Positions 8,618 to 16,191 of a stretch of 64,000 bases of DNA are shown one piece after another. This stretch comes from Pseudomonas sp. LS1212 (GTDB lineage: Bacteria; Pseudomonadota; Gammaproteobacteria; Pseudomonadales; Pseudomonadaceae). A program made the position numbers and the translations under genes. The notes beneath the pieces were generated by a model. The model was given only the letters and a program-made list of their open reading frames with translations, searched no databases and was not told the DNA's origin. The stretch spans positions 1,215,001-1,279,000 of the forward strand of contig NZ_CP102951.1 in NCBI RefSeq assembly GCF_024741815.1, read 5' to 3'. Each line of letters opens with the position of its first letter. Within the stretch, counting starts at the first letter, position 1.

Positions 8618-9997
8618 ATGTCAAACCTGACTGATCGGACAGTTCAAAAGGCGATCCGTGATGCAAAGACGAACGGATCGGATGTGTGGGTGACGGATGC
8701 TGCGAAATCCAGAGGTACGGGTCGGCTACGACTGCGAGCCAGTGCCAACGGTCGTGCTGCCTTCTACTTCCGCTATGTGAACCCGGAAGGGAAGCAGTGC
8801 CAGATATCCCTCGGCGTCTACGACAGCGACGGCAAAGCGGGACTGACGCTCAAGGAAGCCGGGAACAAAGCTGGTGCGCTGTCGAAGCTATATCAGGACG
8901 GCCACCGCGACTTGCACGCCTACCTTGCCCAACAAGGGGCCGCGCGTGATGCAGACGCCAAGGCCGCCCAGCACGAGCGCGAGGAAGCCGAACGGCAGGC
9001 CAGCAGTGGATCACTGGAGGCGTTGTGCAACGGCTACGTTGCCCACCTGCGGCGCCAGCACAAGTCGTCGGCCAGGGATGTGCGCAACCTGCTCCACAAG
9101 CATGTGATCGAAGCGTTCCCTGCTTTGGCCGCTACCCGTGCGCAGCACATCAGCCACAAGGATGTGAACGTGATGTTGTCGGCCTTGGTAGATGCAGGCA
9201 AAGGTCGGACAGCCGGCAAGGCCCGCGCCTTTTTGCGGGCAGCATACGCTGGCGCACTCGCGGCTGAGTTTGATCCAACCATTCACCCGGATCTGCACGG
9301 TTTCGACTTGGTAATGAACCCGGCAGCACTGGTGCCAGCGAAAGCACTGGCGCGCTTCAACAGGGTGGGCGAACGGACACTGTCCGAATCCGAACTGCGG
9401 GTCTACATGGCAGCGCTGGAACAACGGCCAGGGCTCGCCGCCGACGCTATCACCCTGGCTTTGTTCCTGGGCGGCCAGCGCATTGCCCAGACGCTGCGGC
9501 TACGTCCGGCTGACGTGGACCTCGACGCCGGCACCATCGTCTTGTTCGACAGCAAAGGCGCTCGTCAGACACCAAGGACGCATGTGTTGCCGCTGAATGA
9601 GAGGGCCCTGGTGATCGTCAAGCGGCTGTTGGCGGCCAATGGTAGCAAGCCGTTCCTGTTCGCCCGCCACACCGTGCCGGTACGCCCCGAGATACTCTCC
9701 AAGCTCGTCGCCAAGATCAGCAGCATGATGGTGGCAGCCGGTACGGCACGCGAGCCCTTCAAGCTGTGTGATCAGCGCAGGACCGCCGAAACGGCGTTGG
9801 CCCGCATGGGCATCAGTAAAGACATTCGCGCCCAACTGCTTTCTCACGGACTCGGTACGCTGCAAGACCGTGTTTATGACCGGCATTCGTACATGGACGA
9901 GAAGAAAGCCGCTTTGGAGCGTTGGGCGATGAAGCTGGAAGAGATTGCCAGCGGTAAGGCAGCCAGCAATGTGGTGCCGTTGCGCACAGGAGCGTGA
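8618..9997 (+). CDS. Tyrosine-type integrase of the element
   Basis: Probable integrase/excision recombinase for the 14-bp core sites. 459 residues: an N-terminal arm-binding region (GTGRLRLRASANGRAAFYFRY) as in P4-type integrases, a central core-binding region near 140-260, and a catalytic domain with box I Arg in LGGQRIAQTLRL (about 285), box III His in LLSHG, and the nucleophile Tyr in VYDRHSYM (about 420). At box II, where most relatives read H-x-x-R, this protein reads CDQRR, so the first position is Cys. ATG 8618 was preferred over the open frame start at 8582 because the conserved region begins there, although no strong RBS is visible. It is the leftmost gene, adjacent to attL, as expected. 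Confidence 0.9.
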   Translation: MSNLTDRTVQKAIRDAKTNGSDVWVTDAAKSRGTGRLRLRASANGRAAFYFRYVNPEGKQCQISLGVYDSDGKAGLTLKEAGNKAGALSKLYQDGHRDLHAYLAQQGAARDADAKAAQHEREEAERQASSGSLEALCNGYVAHLRRQHKSSARDVRNLLHKHVIEAFPALAATRAQHISHKDVNVMLSALVDAGKGRTAGKARAFLRAAYAGALAAEFDPTIHPDLHGFDLVMNPAALVPAKALARFNRVGERTLSESELRVYMAALEQRPGLAADAITLALFLGGQRIAQTLRLRPADVDLDAGTIVLFDSKGARQTPRTHVLPLNERALVIVKRLLAANGSKPFLFARHTVPVRPEILSKLVAKISSMMVAAGTAREPFKLCDQRRTAETALARMGISKDIRAQLLSHGLGTLQDRVYDRHSYMDEKKAALERWAMKLEEIASGKAASNVVPLRTGA

Positions 9998-10000
9998 GCC

Positions 10001-10351
10001 ATGAACGTGTCAGACCGACTGAAGGTATTGATCCGGCAGGTGGAGGCGATGGAACGTCTCAACGTACAGGGGGAACTGTCCACTGTGCAGCAATTTATCC
10101 TGACAAAGATCGGTGACTATCTGGACCGAATTGACCTGTGGGGCCCTGCTTTGCTTCAGCGGGGCAGGCCGGGTAAGCCCGAGGATGAGTTACGTCAGCT
10201 GCTCGCGCTGGTAGAAGATCTTAAGCGTGATAAAGGGATCAAGACGGACAAAGCCGCCCTCGAATGGCTCTGCGCGCACGGCGAACGTCGGGTGGTGCCG
10301 ATCAAGACCTTGCGGAACCAACTCAGTCAGGCGCGCCAACTGTCTCGTTAA
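10001..10351 (+). CDS. Hypothetical protein in integrase operon
   Basis: 116 residues, beginning 3 bases after the integrase stop, with AGGAG 10 bases upstream of the ATG. Mostly charged and helical (QLLALVEDLKRDKGIKTDKAA), with no signal peptide, membrane segment or recognised motif. Coupling to the integrase suggests a role in integration or its control, but the family was not recognised. Confidence 0.7.
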   Translation: MNVSDRLKVLIRQVEAMERLNVQGELSTVQQFILTKIGDYLDRIDLWGPALLQRGRPGKPEDELRQLLALVEDLKRDKGIKTDKAALEWLCAHGERRVVPIKTLRNQLSQARQLSR

Positions 10352-10361
10352 TGCCATCTGT

Positions 10362-10395
10362 CATCCCGGAAATTCTAGGGAATTTTTTCGGGATG
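10362..10395. promoter_or_regulatory. Inverted repeat before the AlpA-like gene
   Basis: CATCCCG (10362-10368) pairs with CGGGATG (10389-10395); inside it GAAATT pairs loosely with AATTTT. A six-T run sits within the right arm. It could terminate the integrase operon or be an operator controlling the following regulator; the sequence does not decide between these. Confidence 0.5.
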
Positions 10396-10447
10396 CGCTT
10401 CAGCGTAAAAAGTCTCCCAATGGTTCTGAAATCATCAGGAGACAAAC

Positions 10448-10645
10448 ATGGAACAGCTTAAACAACTCTTCAGCCCCAACAACGCCGCCGACGTGCTGGA
10501 CCTCTCGCGCTCCAAGGTCTACGACCTCATGAAACGCGGGCTTCTGCATTATGTGATGGTCGATTCGGATCGTAGGATTCCGCTTTCCGAAATTGAAAGG
10601 ATCGCCGCCGAAGGTGTGCCATCCATCACCAAGGATGGGGGGTAA
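10448..10645 (+). CDS. AlpA/excisionase-like HTH DNA-binding protein
   Basis: 65-residue protein with a MerR/excisionase-type winged helix-turn-helix: LFSPNNAADVLDLSRSKVYD, then LMKRGLLHYVMVDSDRRIPLSEIERIAAEG, where the wing and closing helix are typical of excise-type domains. AlpA and Xis proteins of P4-like and PICI elements activate or direct excision. It stands between the integrase operon and the replicase, as in satellites, and overlaps neither; the replicase begins 3 bases after its stop. Confidence 0.8.
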   Translation: MEQLKQLFSPNNAADVLDLSRSKVYDLMKRGLLHYVMVDSDRRIPLSEIERIAAEGVPSITKDGG

Positions 10646-10648
10646 GCC

Positions 10649-12994
10649 ATGACCACCAAAGAAAAGCCCCCTGCCGGTAGCACGGTAAAGGGGGCTGAGG
10701 GAAGCACTTCATGCACCGTTGATCCTAGCGCGGAATCTGAGACCAAGCAACTGCTTGGTGGAACCCCCCGTGGCTACATGGGGACTAGGAAAGTTAAAAT
10801 TAACAAAAGAGCCTTTATCGGTCTAGAGATGGAAGAACGCTGGGTGCCGTTCAGGATGGTCTGGAATCCGAAGCGGGAGAAGTGGGACAAGATCCCCAAC
10901 AACGGCCAATTCAACCTGTCCACCAGTGAACCAAAGCAATGGACGCCAATGGCCGAAGCGCTGGAACGCGCCAATAACCCTAAGCTCGATCTATCCGGGG
11001 TTGGTTTTGTCATGACCGGGGGTCTTACGACTGGCGGGGGTGCCGACAAGTGTACCTTGGCCGGTTTCGACTTCGACGACGTAAACTTCGACAAGTTCAA
11101 GATCCCGTTCAAGACTTATGCGGAAAAATCCCCCAGTGGTAAAGGCGTGCGCATGTTTGCTTGGGTGCCAACCGCTTGGGCGAAAAAATATCAGGACACG
11201 TTGGATTGCAAGCCGCCGAACTGTGACCACTGTGAAATTTATCTAGGCACTAGTGCAAGATTTTTGACAGTAACGTTCGATAATATGAACGCCAAACACA
11301 TGGCCAACCTGACCGAAGACGATCTGAAGGTTATCGAATCTTGGGGCCTGCGTGAACTGAGGGAGACACGCGGGGAGCCAGCAAAACCCATCGATGACTT
11401 TGACGGCACGCCAGCGGACCTATCCAAGTGCCTGCTGAGCGAGGACCAGCAAGCACTGGTAGACGGGAACTATGCCGGTGATCGAAGCCCCGTTTTTTAC
11501 GGGCTTATCATCATGCTGGCTAATGACGGTATATCTGCCGAAGATATTTTGGCAACCATCTTCCAGACCGAAGCCTTGTGGTCGTATTGTTTAAGCCACC
11601 GGGGGGATGACGAAGAGAAGGCAGCGGAATTTGCCAAGGATGAGGTCCGGCGGGCTTGGGATAAAACCGATGACGGTATCCACCGGGACATGATCGGTTA
11701 CGGGAAGCCAGCCGATCCTGTTGTAAAAGATCCTGATGCGCCCGAAAGCAATCCAGTGAGTGATCCAGTGGCTGGTCCAGTGACTCCTGAAGTCAGCCCC
11801 ACCTTCCCCATGGAACTGTTCAAGAAGGCACCGGGTCTGGTCGGTGAGATTGCCAAGTGGATCATGAGGGCGTCACATGCGCCTAGGGAAGAGTTCGCCT
11901 ATGCCGTGGCGCTGTCCATCGTCGCCTGCCTGATCGGCCCCCACTGCACGGCGGGGGGCTCCATACTCAACCTGTATATCGCACTGGTCGGCGGCACCGG
12001 GACGGGCAAAACCGAAGCGATGAAAGCGGGGCTCAAGCTGTTGGGCGCTACGGAAGCCAAGGACTCTGTGTCCGACTTTCCGGCATCGGAGCCTGCCATG
12101 CGTCGGCAACTCACCATAACCCCCAATGCCCTGATCCGCGTAGACGAACTGGCGCACAAATTTGAAAGTCTTGGTAAGGGTGACGCGAACGGCTCGGGGC
12201 TGAGCCGGGCCGTACTGGAAGCCTATGACGGCGACCGGATGCCGCCGAAACCCTACGCCGACAGCCACAAGACGCTGGAGGCAGTGGAAAATCCGTTCGT
12301 GCAGATCCTTGGTGGCACCACCGACAAGATCTGGGAAGCGTTTTCGATCAAGCATCTGGAAGACGGGACGTTGAACCGGTTCATCTTCATCTGCCTGCCC
12401 GACGATCCCCCCTACAGCTGCAACGACGAGCCTTGGCATGCGGTGCCGAAGGCGTTCAAGGATAAGCTCACCGCCTTCTGGCGGGCTGGGCGACGGGACG
12501 AGATGATCGGTGAAGGGTGGGGGCGCAAGGTTGAATATGACGAGGAGGTGAAGGCGGCACTGAAAGCCCTTGGGCCGCAGGTGTACGAGCGGAAGCAGCA
12601 GCTGGGCGAGTACGGCCCCTTGTATGGAAGGTTCGAACTGCACGTCAGCAAGATCGCGGCCATCCTTGCCGTCGGTGACGGGCGTCTGCTGGTGGAGATG
12701 AACGACTATTCACAGGCGCTGGCCTTCATGACCTGGAGCGTCGAGACCACGCTGAGCAAGGTCAGCGGCACCTTGGCGGGCAGCGCCTTCGAGAAGTCCA
12801 CCAAGCAGGTTGTGCGGCTCCTGCAAAAGGCAGGCGGCAAGCTGCGTCAGCGCGATCTGTACAAGGGCATGAACTTGTGTCGCCGGGAAATGGCAGAACT
12901 GCTAATCACGCTGGGAATGCGCGAACAGGTGAGGGAGACAAAGGCGGAAAACAAGAACGGGACGACGACAATTTGGGTGGAGTTACTGTCCTAA
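10649..12994 (+). CDS. Primase-helicase-like replication protein (DUF3987-type)
   Basis: 781 residues, probably the element's replication initiator. The N-terminal half resembles phage archaeo-eukaryotic primases: an acidic D-x-D motif in AGFDFDDVNF (about residue 138), SPSGKGVRMFAW (about 160) and EIYLGTSARFLTVT (about 197). A linker near 360-390 is rich in Pro and Val. The C-terminal half is a P-loop ATPase: Walker A GGTGTGKTEAM (about 448), Walker B-like LIRVDELAHKF (about 495), then a helical tail with a possible winged helix (RLLQKAGGKLRQRDLYKGM). It is probably co-transcribed with the AlpA-like gene. The primase assignment rests on motif pattern, not a search. Confidence 0.8.
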   Translation: MTTKEKPPAGSTVKGAEGSTSCTVDPSAESETKQLLGGTPRGYMGTRKVKINKRAFIGLEMEERWVPFRMVWNPKREKWDKIPNNGQFNLSTSEPKQWTPMAEALERANNPKLDLSGVGFVMTGGLTTGGGADKCTLAGFDFDDVNFDKFKIPFKTYAEKSPSGKGVRMFAWVPTAWAKKYQDTLDCKPPNCDHCEIYLGTSARFLTVTFDNMNAKHMANLTEDDLKVIESWGLRELRETRGEPAKPIDDFDGTPADLSKCLLSEDQQALVDGNYAGDRSPVFYGLIIMLANDGISAEDILATIFQTEALWSYCLSHRGDDEEKAAEFAKDEVRRAWDKTDDGIHRDMIGYGKPADPVVKDPDAPESNPVSDPVAGPVTPEVSPTFPMELFKKAPGLVGEIAKWIMRASHAPREEFAYAVALSIVACLIGPHCTAGGSILNLYIALVGGTGTGKTEAMKAGLKLLGATEAKDSVSDFPASEPAMRRQLTITPNALIRVDELAHKFESLGKGDANGSGLSRAVLEAYDGDRMPPKPYADSHKTLEAVENPFVQILGGTTDKIWEAFSIKHLEDGTLNRFIFICLPDDPPYSCNDEPWHAVPKAFKDKLTAFWRAGRRDEMIGEGWGRKVEYDEEVKAALKALGPQVYERKQQLGEYGPLYGRFELHVSKIAAILAVGDGRLLVEMNDYSQALAFMTWSVETTLSKVSGTLAGSAFEKSTKQVVRLLQKAGGKLRQRDLYKGMNLCRREMAELLITLGMREQVRETKAENKNGTTTIWVELLS

Positions 12995-13213
12995 CCACTG
13001 TCCTACTGTCCGTAAAAAAGGAGGGCACCGGGGGCTTTCACAGGGGGTTGACTGTCCTACTGTCGTATTTGCGAAAAGACAGTACCGGAGGCTCTAGCAC
13101 AGGGCATCCCCATACTGTCTTAAAAAAAAAAAAAAAAAAAAATAGAATTATATAAAGAGCCTTTTAAGGGTTTTATCTTAATTTTAAGGGTTTTATCTGT
13201 GTTTTAGGGGTTT
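12985..13213. other. Candidate replication origin: direct repeats, poly-A tract, 20-bp iterons
   Basis: The 375 bp after the replicase carry no convincing gene. They hold CTGTCCTACTGTC twice (12998 and 13052) within a broader ACTGTC cluster, ACCGG-GGCT...CACAGGG twice (13027 and 13084), an uninterrupted run of 21 A (13122-13142) in AT-rich sequence, and TTTTAAGGGTTTTATCT at 13162 and 13182 with a decayed third copy at 13202, all at a 20-bp period. Iterons beside an AT-rich unwinding region next to a replicase gene are the usual form of a satellite or plasmid origin. Confidence 0.6.
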
Positions 13214-13369
13214 CGGGGCGTTCTGCGTGAATATTTCCCGGAAAAAGACGGACAGTAGATTTTGACCCCGGTGAAGGGGGTCAGGAGGCGATGGTGAAAG
13301 CCCCCCATCAGGGGGCGCCTGTGAAATGAAGAGGACGCCGCCGTACTGTTGGAGCAGGAGGATATGAAA

Positions 13370-13672
13370 ATGAAACTGGTTAAATTGGCGCACCCTTCGC
13401 AAGTGCGCGAAGTCGGCCCCGGCGACCTTGATCGGCTGTTGGCGCAAGGCTGGGTGGAGATCAAGAAGCCGGTGAACAGGAATGCGCGCAAGCAGCGGCT
13501 ATTTCGCCAGCGCCGTAAATTGCTCGGGCAAAAGCGAATTGCCGCGTATCTGGATATGGCAGATGCAGAGGCTTTATTAGCTGCACGGCTGCCGGGTGAA
13601 ACTGTGGCGCAATTGCTAATGCGGTTATTGCGCGTTAATAGTGAAAACCATATACCGGACAGAGACAAATAG
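13370..13672 (+). CDS. Small basic hypothetical protein
   Basis: 100 residues from ATG 13370; AGGAGG at 13356-13361 is spaced 8 bases from this ATG, which decides it over TTG 13349 and ATG 13364. The middle is strongly basic (NRNARKQRLFRQRRKLLGQK), followed by a helical segment (MADAEALLAARLPGETVAQLL). It may bind nucleic acid. The family was not recognised. It lies between the candidate origin and the recombinase. Confidence 0.65.
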   Translation: MKLVKLAHPSQVREVGPGDLDRLLAQGWVEIKKPVNRNARKQRLFRQRRKLLGQKRIAAYLDMADAEALLAARLPGETVAQLLMRLLRVNSENHIPDRDK

Positions 13673-13752
13673 AAAATTTTACGGATTACTGAGCGGACGA
13701 GCCGAAAGCCCTAGATAGACGCTTAATTGGTAGGTTATTTGTTTATTTATAA

Positions 13753-13938
13753 AAGACGAAGCGTAATGAAGTGGTAGCAGCGACCCAGATGGTGATCGCG
13801 GCCAATATGGCAACCCTCACCAATGGACAGCACTCAGGGGAGGAAGCTCTATCAATTGATAGAGCTTCTGGAAAGCCCAAGGTAGCCACCAAGCGCTCTA
13901 TCTGCGAAGCGGAGAGGTCGTCAACAAACGAACGTTAA
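13753..13938 (+). pseudogene. Short open frame, possible remnant of a ParB/KorB-like regulator
   Basis: An open frame of 61 codons whose middle reads VVAATQMVIAANMATLTNGQ. This is reminiscent of the segment before the HTH in some phage and plasmid ParB-like regulators, but the HTH itself is absent and the frame soon ends. No good RBS precedes a start (candidates GTG 13771, ATG 13789). It is probably a fragment, and it contains the 26-bp palindrome. Apart from this, the 380-bp stretch 13673-14054 holds only the recombinase inverted sites. Confidence 0.3.
13843..13868. promoter_or_regulatory. Perfect 26-bp palindrome
   Basis: GAAGCTCTATCA followed by its exact complement, centred on AATT (13855/13856). 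A perfect 26-bp palindrome is far longer than chance predicts and fits a binding site for a dimeric regulator or recombinase. It lies 190 bp before the serine recombinase gene. Confidence 0.6.
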
Positions 13939-13964
13939 ATGATACCGGCCTTGGATGCCATATT

Positions 13965-14035
13965 CTGGTATCAACAAAACGGCTTGCGCCTTTGATGATG
14001 CCTGTTAGACTGATACCAGTGTTTGTTGATACCAG
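13965..14035. promoter_or_regulatory. Inverted recombinase sites (res-like) upstream of the serine recombinase
   Basis: CTGGTATCAACAAA at 13965-13978 is the exact reverse complement of TTTGTTGATACCAG at 14022-14035, with another TGATACCAG at 14011 and related words at 13920-13947. Clustered 9-14-bp inverted and direct sites immediately upstream of a resolvase gene fit a res site and autoregulatory operator. Confidence 0.6.
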
Positions 14036-14054
14036 CCGCAGAGGGGATACCGCC

Positions 14055-14636
14055 ATGAGAACCTTTCTTTACGCCAGGGTTTCCACCGAAGACCAGACCA
14101 CTGACAACCAGGTGCAGGAGGTACGGGCCGCAGGCTTCGCTGTGGAGCAACAGCGGGTGATCGTGGAGACAATCTCGGGCAGCACGATAGCTACCCAACG
14201 CCCGCAGTTTGCGAAGCTGGTAGAGCGTCTGGAGAGGTCGGACGTACTCATTGTCACCAAGCTGGATCGTCTTGGCCGTAGCGCAATTGACGTCCAAAGC
14301 ACAGTCAAGTCACTCGCTGATCGTGGGGTCAAGGTTCACTGTCTGGCATTGGGCGGTGCCGACCTGACCAGTTCAGCCGGGAAGATGACCATGGGTGTGC
14401 TGGCCGCTGTCGCAGAGTTCGAACGTGACCTGATCGTCGAGCGGACACAGGCCGGACTGGCGAGAGCCAAAGCTGAAGGCAAGAAGCTGGGCAGACCCGT
14501 TGCGACTGGCACAACTGCGCAGGTGCAGCGGTTGAAGGCTGAAGGCAAGTCGCAGCGGGAAGTGGTTGCGCTCTCGGGGTTGAGTATCGCCACGGTGAAA
14601 AGGCATTGGAGCCCAAGCCATAGAGAGCGGTGCTGA
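14055..14636 (+). CDS. Serine recombinase (resolvase/invertase family)
   Basis: 193-residue small serine recombinase. The N-terminus MRTFLYARVSTEDQTTDNQ carries the catalytic Ser in RVSTEDQ (about residue 10), LDRLGRSAIDV is the conserved arginine motif (about 75), the E-helix region is MGVLAAVAEFERDLIVERTQ (about 115-135), and the C-terminus is an HTH (KSQREVVALSGLSIATVKRHW). ATG 14055 is the only start that yields the conserved N-terminus. It resembles Tn3-type resolvases and Hin-type invertases; the sequence alone does not separate these. Its likely sites lie directly upstream. No transposase or transposon ends were found with it. Confidence 0.92.
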   Translation: MRTFLYARVSTEDQTTDNQVQEVRAAGFAVEQQRVIVETISGSTIATQRPQFAKLVERLERSDVLIVTKLDRLGRSAIDVQSTVKSLADRGVKVHCLALGGADLTSSAGKMTMGVLAAVAEFERDLIVERTQAGLARAKAEGKKLGRPVATGTTAQVQRLKAEGKSQREVVALSGLSIATVKRHWSPSHRERC

Positions 14637-14688
14637 AGCATCCCTGAACGCATCTCGGGAGGTCGCAGGGGTATTGAGGAGGTGAAGC

Positions 14689-15147
14689 ATGAACGCAACA
14701 ATGGAATCAACCGCACCCTATCAATCCGCACTCGATAGGACGGTGCCCAGCCCATGGGCTGGTCAACTGCGCTCTGATCTGAACGAGTTGCAGATGTACC
14801 GGGCTCAACAACCTGTTCCTGATCCAGTCAAAACCGCAGCCAAGAAGGCACGGGCAGATAATGCCCGTGAAGACAAGACAAGGCGCCTGAAAGCCGCGAT
14901 GGACGCCGTGATTTCACTCTACCGCAAGCAGCTTGTGGACTGGACCGGCACTGCCGGCGAGCGCGCCATATGGGTGCAAAAACAGATACAAGCCGAGGCA
15001 GATGCCGAGTACGCCGCACTGGTCGAACTCAACTGCATCTTGACCGAAAGCCACCCCGAGCACCGGATAAAAGTCAAAGCGGGCAACCAAACTCTGGTGC
15101 CGGGGTGGCGCTACATTGATGATTACTTGAAAAGTCTGCATATCTAA
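14689..15147 (+). CDS. Hypothetical protein
   Basis: 152 residues, ATG 14689 preceded by GAGGAGG at good spacing. The N-terminal third is polar and Pro-rich, the middle is highly charged (KKARADNAREDKTRRLKAAM), and the C-terminus is compact (PGWRYIDDYLKSLHI). No signal peptide, membrane helix or known motif. The family was not recognised. It stands between the recombinase and the phage-type gene block. Confidence 0.65.
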   Translation: MNATMESTAPYQSALDRTVPSPWAGQLRSDLNELQMYRAQQPVPDPVKTAAKKARADNAREDKTRRLKAAMDAVISLYRKQLVDWTGTAGERAIWVQKQIQAEADAEYAALVELNCILTESHPEHRIKVKAGNQTLVPGWRYIDDYLKSLHI

Positions 15148-15214
15148 TAAATAGAACGGCAGTCACTCGTCTTATCGGCGTTAGCACAGTCACTACTTCG
15201 TGTTATATGTGTAC

Positions 15215-15242
15215 CCAATACGAACGCAACACAACGTATTGG
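15215..15242 (+). promoter_or_regulatory. Hairpin covering the ribosome binding site of the phage-type block
   Basis: CCAATACG (15215-15222) pairs with CGTATTGG (15235-15242) across a 12-base loop. The last two G of the right arm begin the GGAG Shine-Dalgarno at 15241-15244, 9 bases before ATG 15254. As RNA the hairpin would partly hide the RBS of the first gene of the block; as DNA it could be an operator. Confidence 0.5.
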
Positions 15243-15253
15243 AGAACTCCACA

Positions 15254-15727
15254 ATGTCCCGTTCCGATGTTATCGACCCGCAACAGCTTCCTCCTGTTCC
15301 CAGCCTGAAACCCAAGGACATTAAGCTGCGCGAAGCCGCGCATAACGAATGGTTCATCGTGGCTGAAGCGGGCACGACACTGGAGCGGCTGAGTGAAAGT
15401 TCCTACTATGCCACCGTGGCCGGACAATTTATTCCATATGATGAGCTAATCATCGTGGATGCTGGCCGAACTTTTTATGCGCGTTATGTGGTGCTGCAAT
15501 GCGGCAATGGCTACGCCGAAGTGCAGCAACTGAGCTATGTCAAACTGCCCGCGATGTTGTGCAGCATCGGTGAAAAACTTCCATCGAATCATCGGCTTGT
15601 GTATTGCGGGCCGGATGAAATGTGGAGTGCAGTTAGAAACTCCGATGGTCTGACGGTGATTAAAAACGCCATTTCCCAGGAAGACTGCCTGTCACAACTG
15701 TTAAATCATGCGAGCCTGCGGACATGA
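15254..15727 (+). CDS. Phage-type protein of unknown function, first gene of the block
   Basis: 157 residues. The centre reads WFIVAEAGTTLERL, then PYDELIIVDAGRTFYARYVV and GYAEVQQLSYVKLPA, and the C-terminus is a short repeat-like unit (GLTVIKNAISQEDCLSQLLNHA). This layout resembles a small protein I recall near terminase genes in proteobacterial phages, whose role is unknown to me. Start ATG 15254 has GGAG upstream inside a hairpin. Its stop overlaps the next start as ATGA, so the block is translated as a coupled series. Confidence 0.65.
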   Translation: MSRSDVIDPQQLPPVPSLKPKDIKLREAAHNEWFIVAEAGTTLERLSESSYYATVAGQFIPYDELIIVDAGRTFYARYVVLQCGNGYAEVQQLSYVKLPAMLCSIGEKLPSNHRLVYCGPDEMWSAVRNSDGLTVIKNAISQEDCLSQLLNHASLRT

Positions 15728-16191
15728 ACAGTGAGTTGATTAACCGGCACGTTCAGGCATGTGCGATTCAATTTATAAGTTATAGCGGCACTATGCGTGC
15801 GCTGGCGGGTTATGTGCAACATAGCATGGGTGATAACGCACCAAGCATTGAGGAATTAACCCGCTATCTGCAAAGGCCGGAAACCCATAAAGAGTTACTG
15901 AAGTATGAAGTGGGCTTGTGGCGGGATACGCTCGGCAATTGGTGCTTGGTGTCCTTGGCGACGCCGCCAACCCTCGAAGGCATGCGCTACCGCTTGGAGC
16001 ATTTCCCCGTTTCCAATACCTGTTGTCGCTGGTGTTTGTTGGACAGCAAACGCTTGGCTCACATCGACTTGATTTACGAGAAAGATATCCGCAACGAGCC
16101 TGTGCCTCGCTCCCTCTTACATAAAATCTGCATGAAACCGTGGCTATCTATGCGCACTCAGGTCGCCCGTTCTGGAGTAACAACATCATGA
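15724..16191 (+). CDS. Small protein with C-terminal Cys/His cluster (first of two)
   Basis: 155 residues. The C-terminal part has C-x-x-C (CRWC in NTCCRWCLLD), later LLHKIC, giving a C-x2-C...H-x2-C pattern that could bind zinc. The N-terminal part is helical. The next gene encodes a protein with the same pattern at the same relative position, so the two may be diverged paralogues. It overlaps both neighbours by ATGA. The family was not recognised. Confidence 0.65.
   Translation: MNSELINRHVQACAIQFISYSGTMRALAGYVQHSMGDNAPSIEELTRYLQRPETHKELLKYEVGLWRDTLGNWCLVSLATPPTLEGMRYRLEHFPVSNTCCRWCLLDSKRLAHIDLIYEKDIRNEPVPRSLLHKICMKPWLSMRTQVARSGVTTS

Noticed and set aside
12877..13155. 92-residue + frame across the replicase end and poly-A tract
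   Set aside because: Ends in a poly-Lys run from the A-tract and lacks an RBS; the region looks like an origin, not a gene.
13100..13260. CRISPR-like array from the 20-bp periodic repeats
   Set aside because: Units are 17 bp with 3-bp gaps and no unique spacers; they are iterons if anything.
13673..14640. Tn3-family transposon around the serine recombinase
   Set aside because: No transposase gene and no 38-bp terminal inverted repeats were seen.
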